Shown piece after piece: positions 6,196-7,389 of a stretch of 7,389 nucleotides of DNA. The notes beneath the pieces are model-generated. The model did not search any database, was not told the origin of the DNA, and was given only the letters and a program-made list of their open reading frames with translations. The translations under genes were made by a program, and so were the position numbers. Source of the stretch: Comamonadaceae bacterium (lineage in GTDB: Bacteria > Pseudomonadota > Gammaproteobacteria > Burkholderiales > Burkholderiaceae); the NCBI GenBank assembly GCA_947505995.1, contig CANNNB010000114.1, positions 1-7,389 of the forward strand. Reading direction: 5' to 3'. Each line of letters opens with the position of its first letter. Positions within the stretch are counted from its first letter, which is position 1.

Positions 6196-6579
6196 ATGAA
6201 CAAAATCACATTGCGAGCCATTACAGCCTTTTCTAGAACCGATCTCAAAGTCATTGAGGGGGCTTTGTCGATACGAGGAAGAGAGATCACGTACTTAGGC
6301 AAACAATATGTGGCGCTAGAGTCTGAGTCATCTTTTGAATTGCTGGCGCTTTACCGCTGTATGAATCGCGGCGAATTAAAGCGATTGAAGCGCTGGCCAG
6401 CAGAGTTAACGGCCAAAAAACCAGTTGCACAAAGCTTGGGCGCAGCCTCAGAGGGTCAAAAAATACCAGCAATTTTGGAGTTGTCGCCACTCAAAACAGC
6501 CGCTAAAGTTAAAAAAACCAAAAAACCATCGGGTAGGGCGGTGGCTGTCAATTTGAGTCAAACAGATCTGTTTAAATAA
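6196..6579 (+). CDS. Small basic protein of unknown function with C-terminal QTDLF motif
   Basis: I do not recognise this 127-residue protein. The first 70 residues look folded, with alternating hydrophobic positions (ITYLGKQYVALE, 31-42) followed by a helix-like basic stretch (SFELLALYRCMNRGELKRLKRW, positions 46-67). Residues 72-115 are rich in Lys, Ala, Pro and Ser and look disordered. There is no signal peptide or membrane helix. The last residues, QTDLFK (122-127), fit the bacterial sliding-clamp binding pattern QL[SD]LF, which in known clamp partners also often sits at the end of a flexible tail. Together with the strong positive charge, this suggests a nucleic-acid-associated role, but that is inference from a five-residue motif. 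The gene has its own AT-rich upstream region with a TTGACA box, no clear ribosome binding site, and a strong terminator directly after its stop codon, so it is probably monocistronic. Confidence 0.75.
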   Translation: MNKITLRAITAFSRTDLKVIEGALSIRGREITYLGKQYVALESESSFELLALYRCMNRGELKRLKRWPAELTAKKPVAQSLGAASEGQKIPAILELSPLKTAAKVKKTKKPSGRAVAVNLSQTDLFK

Positions 6580-6609
6580 AAAACCGCACCTCGAATGTGG
6601 TGCGGTTTT
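6580..6609. terminator. Bidirectional rho-independent terminator
   Basis: AAAACCGCACC (6580-6590) pairs perfectly with GGTGCGGTTTT (6599-6609) around an 8-base loop. On the plus strand the stem ends in four T, and it begins on the base after the stop codon of the 127-residue gene. On the minus strand it is followed by TTTTTTATTTAAA, an excellent U-tract, so it should end transcription from isocitrate dehydrogenase as well. Confidence 0.9.
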
Positions 6610-6611
6610 GG

Positions 6612-6650
6612 CAAGAAGCACCTGCTACAAAAGCAGGTGTCAATGACTTG
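6612..6650. other. Second stem-loop between the convergent genes
   Basis: CACCTGC (6619-6625) pairs with GCAGGTG (6633-6639) around a 7-base loop. An outer CAAG/CTTG pair (6612-6615 with 6647-6650) can extend the fold. It has no U-tract on either strand, so it is not a terminator by itself. On the minus strand it lies in the 3' untranslated region of isocitrate dehydrogenase, just ahead of the terminator, and could stabilise that mRNA end. Confidence 0.55.
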
Positions 6651-6651
6651 T

Positions 6652-7389
<738 letters not shown>

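Overview
The window is ordinary, densely coded bacterial chromosome. The base composition looks close to balanced, and the genes run on both strands with short gaps. A monomeric NADP-type isocitrate dehydrogenase, a YoaB-like Rid protein and several small-molecule transporters fit a proteobacterium. A betaproteobacterium of the Comamonadaceae/Burkholderiales type is my best guess. That is inference from protein style and has not been tested by a search.

Layout. Left edge to 991 (+): an MFS transporter that has lost its first two membrane helices to the window edge. 962-1306 (-): a YoaB-like RidA-family protein whose 3' end overlaps the MFS gene tail to tail by 30 bp. 1420-2679 (+): a second MFS transporter, of the EntS/MFS_3 type, divergent from the Rid gene. 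2734-3936 (-): a class V PLP aminotransferase of the serine/alanine-glyoxylate type, convergent with that MFS gene. 4134-5312 (+): a third MFS transporter, of the monocarboxylate/oxalate-formate type, preceded by a 16-codon in-frame leader ORF that carries the only good ribosome binding site. 5351-6094 (+): a TauE/SafE-family permease, probably in the same operon. 6196-6579 (+): a small basic protein of unknown function ending in a sliding-clamp-like QTDLF motif. 6580-6609: a strong bidirectional terminator. 6652 to right edge (-): the C-terminal third of isocitrate dehydrogenase.

How the genes fit together. From 1 to 6094 the region looks like a peripheral metabolism and transport block: four transporters of four different types around one transaminase and one imine/enamine-clearing Rid protein. 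A plausible but unproven theme is uptake or export of organic acids or amino acids, with transamination to or from glyoxylate/pyruvate. The genes are not one operon, because strands alternate.

I saw no CRISPR array, tRNA, rRNA, insertion sequence or obvious new defence system. The points most worth a second look are the C-terminal QTDLF motif on the unknown 127-residue protein, the leader ORF in front of the third MFS gene, and an apparent Arg-to-Thr change at one of the three NADP 2'-phosphate positions of the isocitrate dehydrogenase. No intergenic stretch exceeds about 200 bases.
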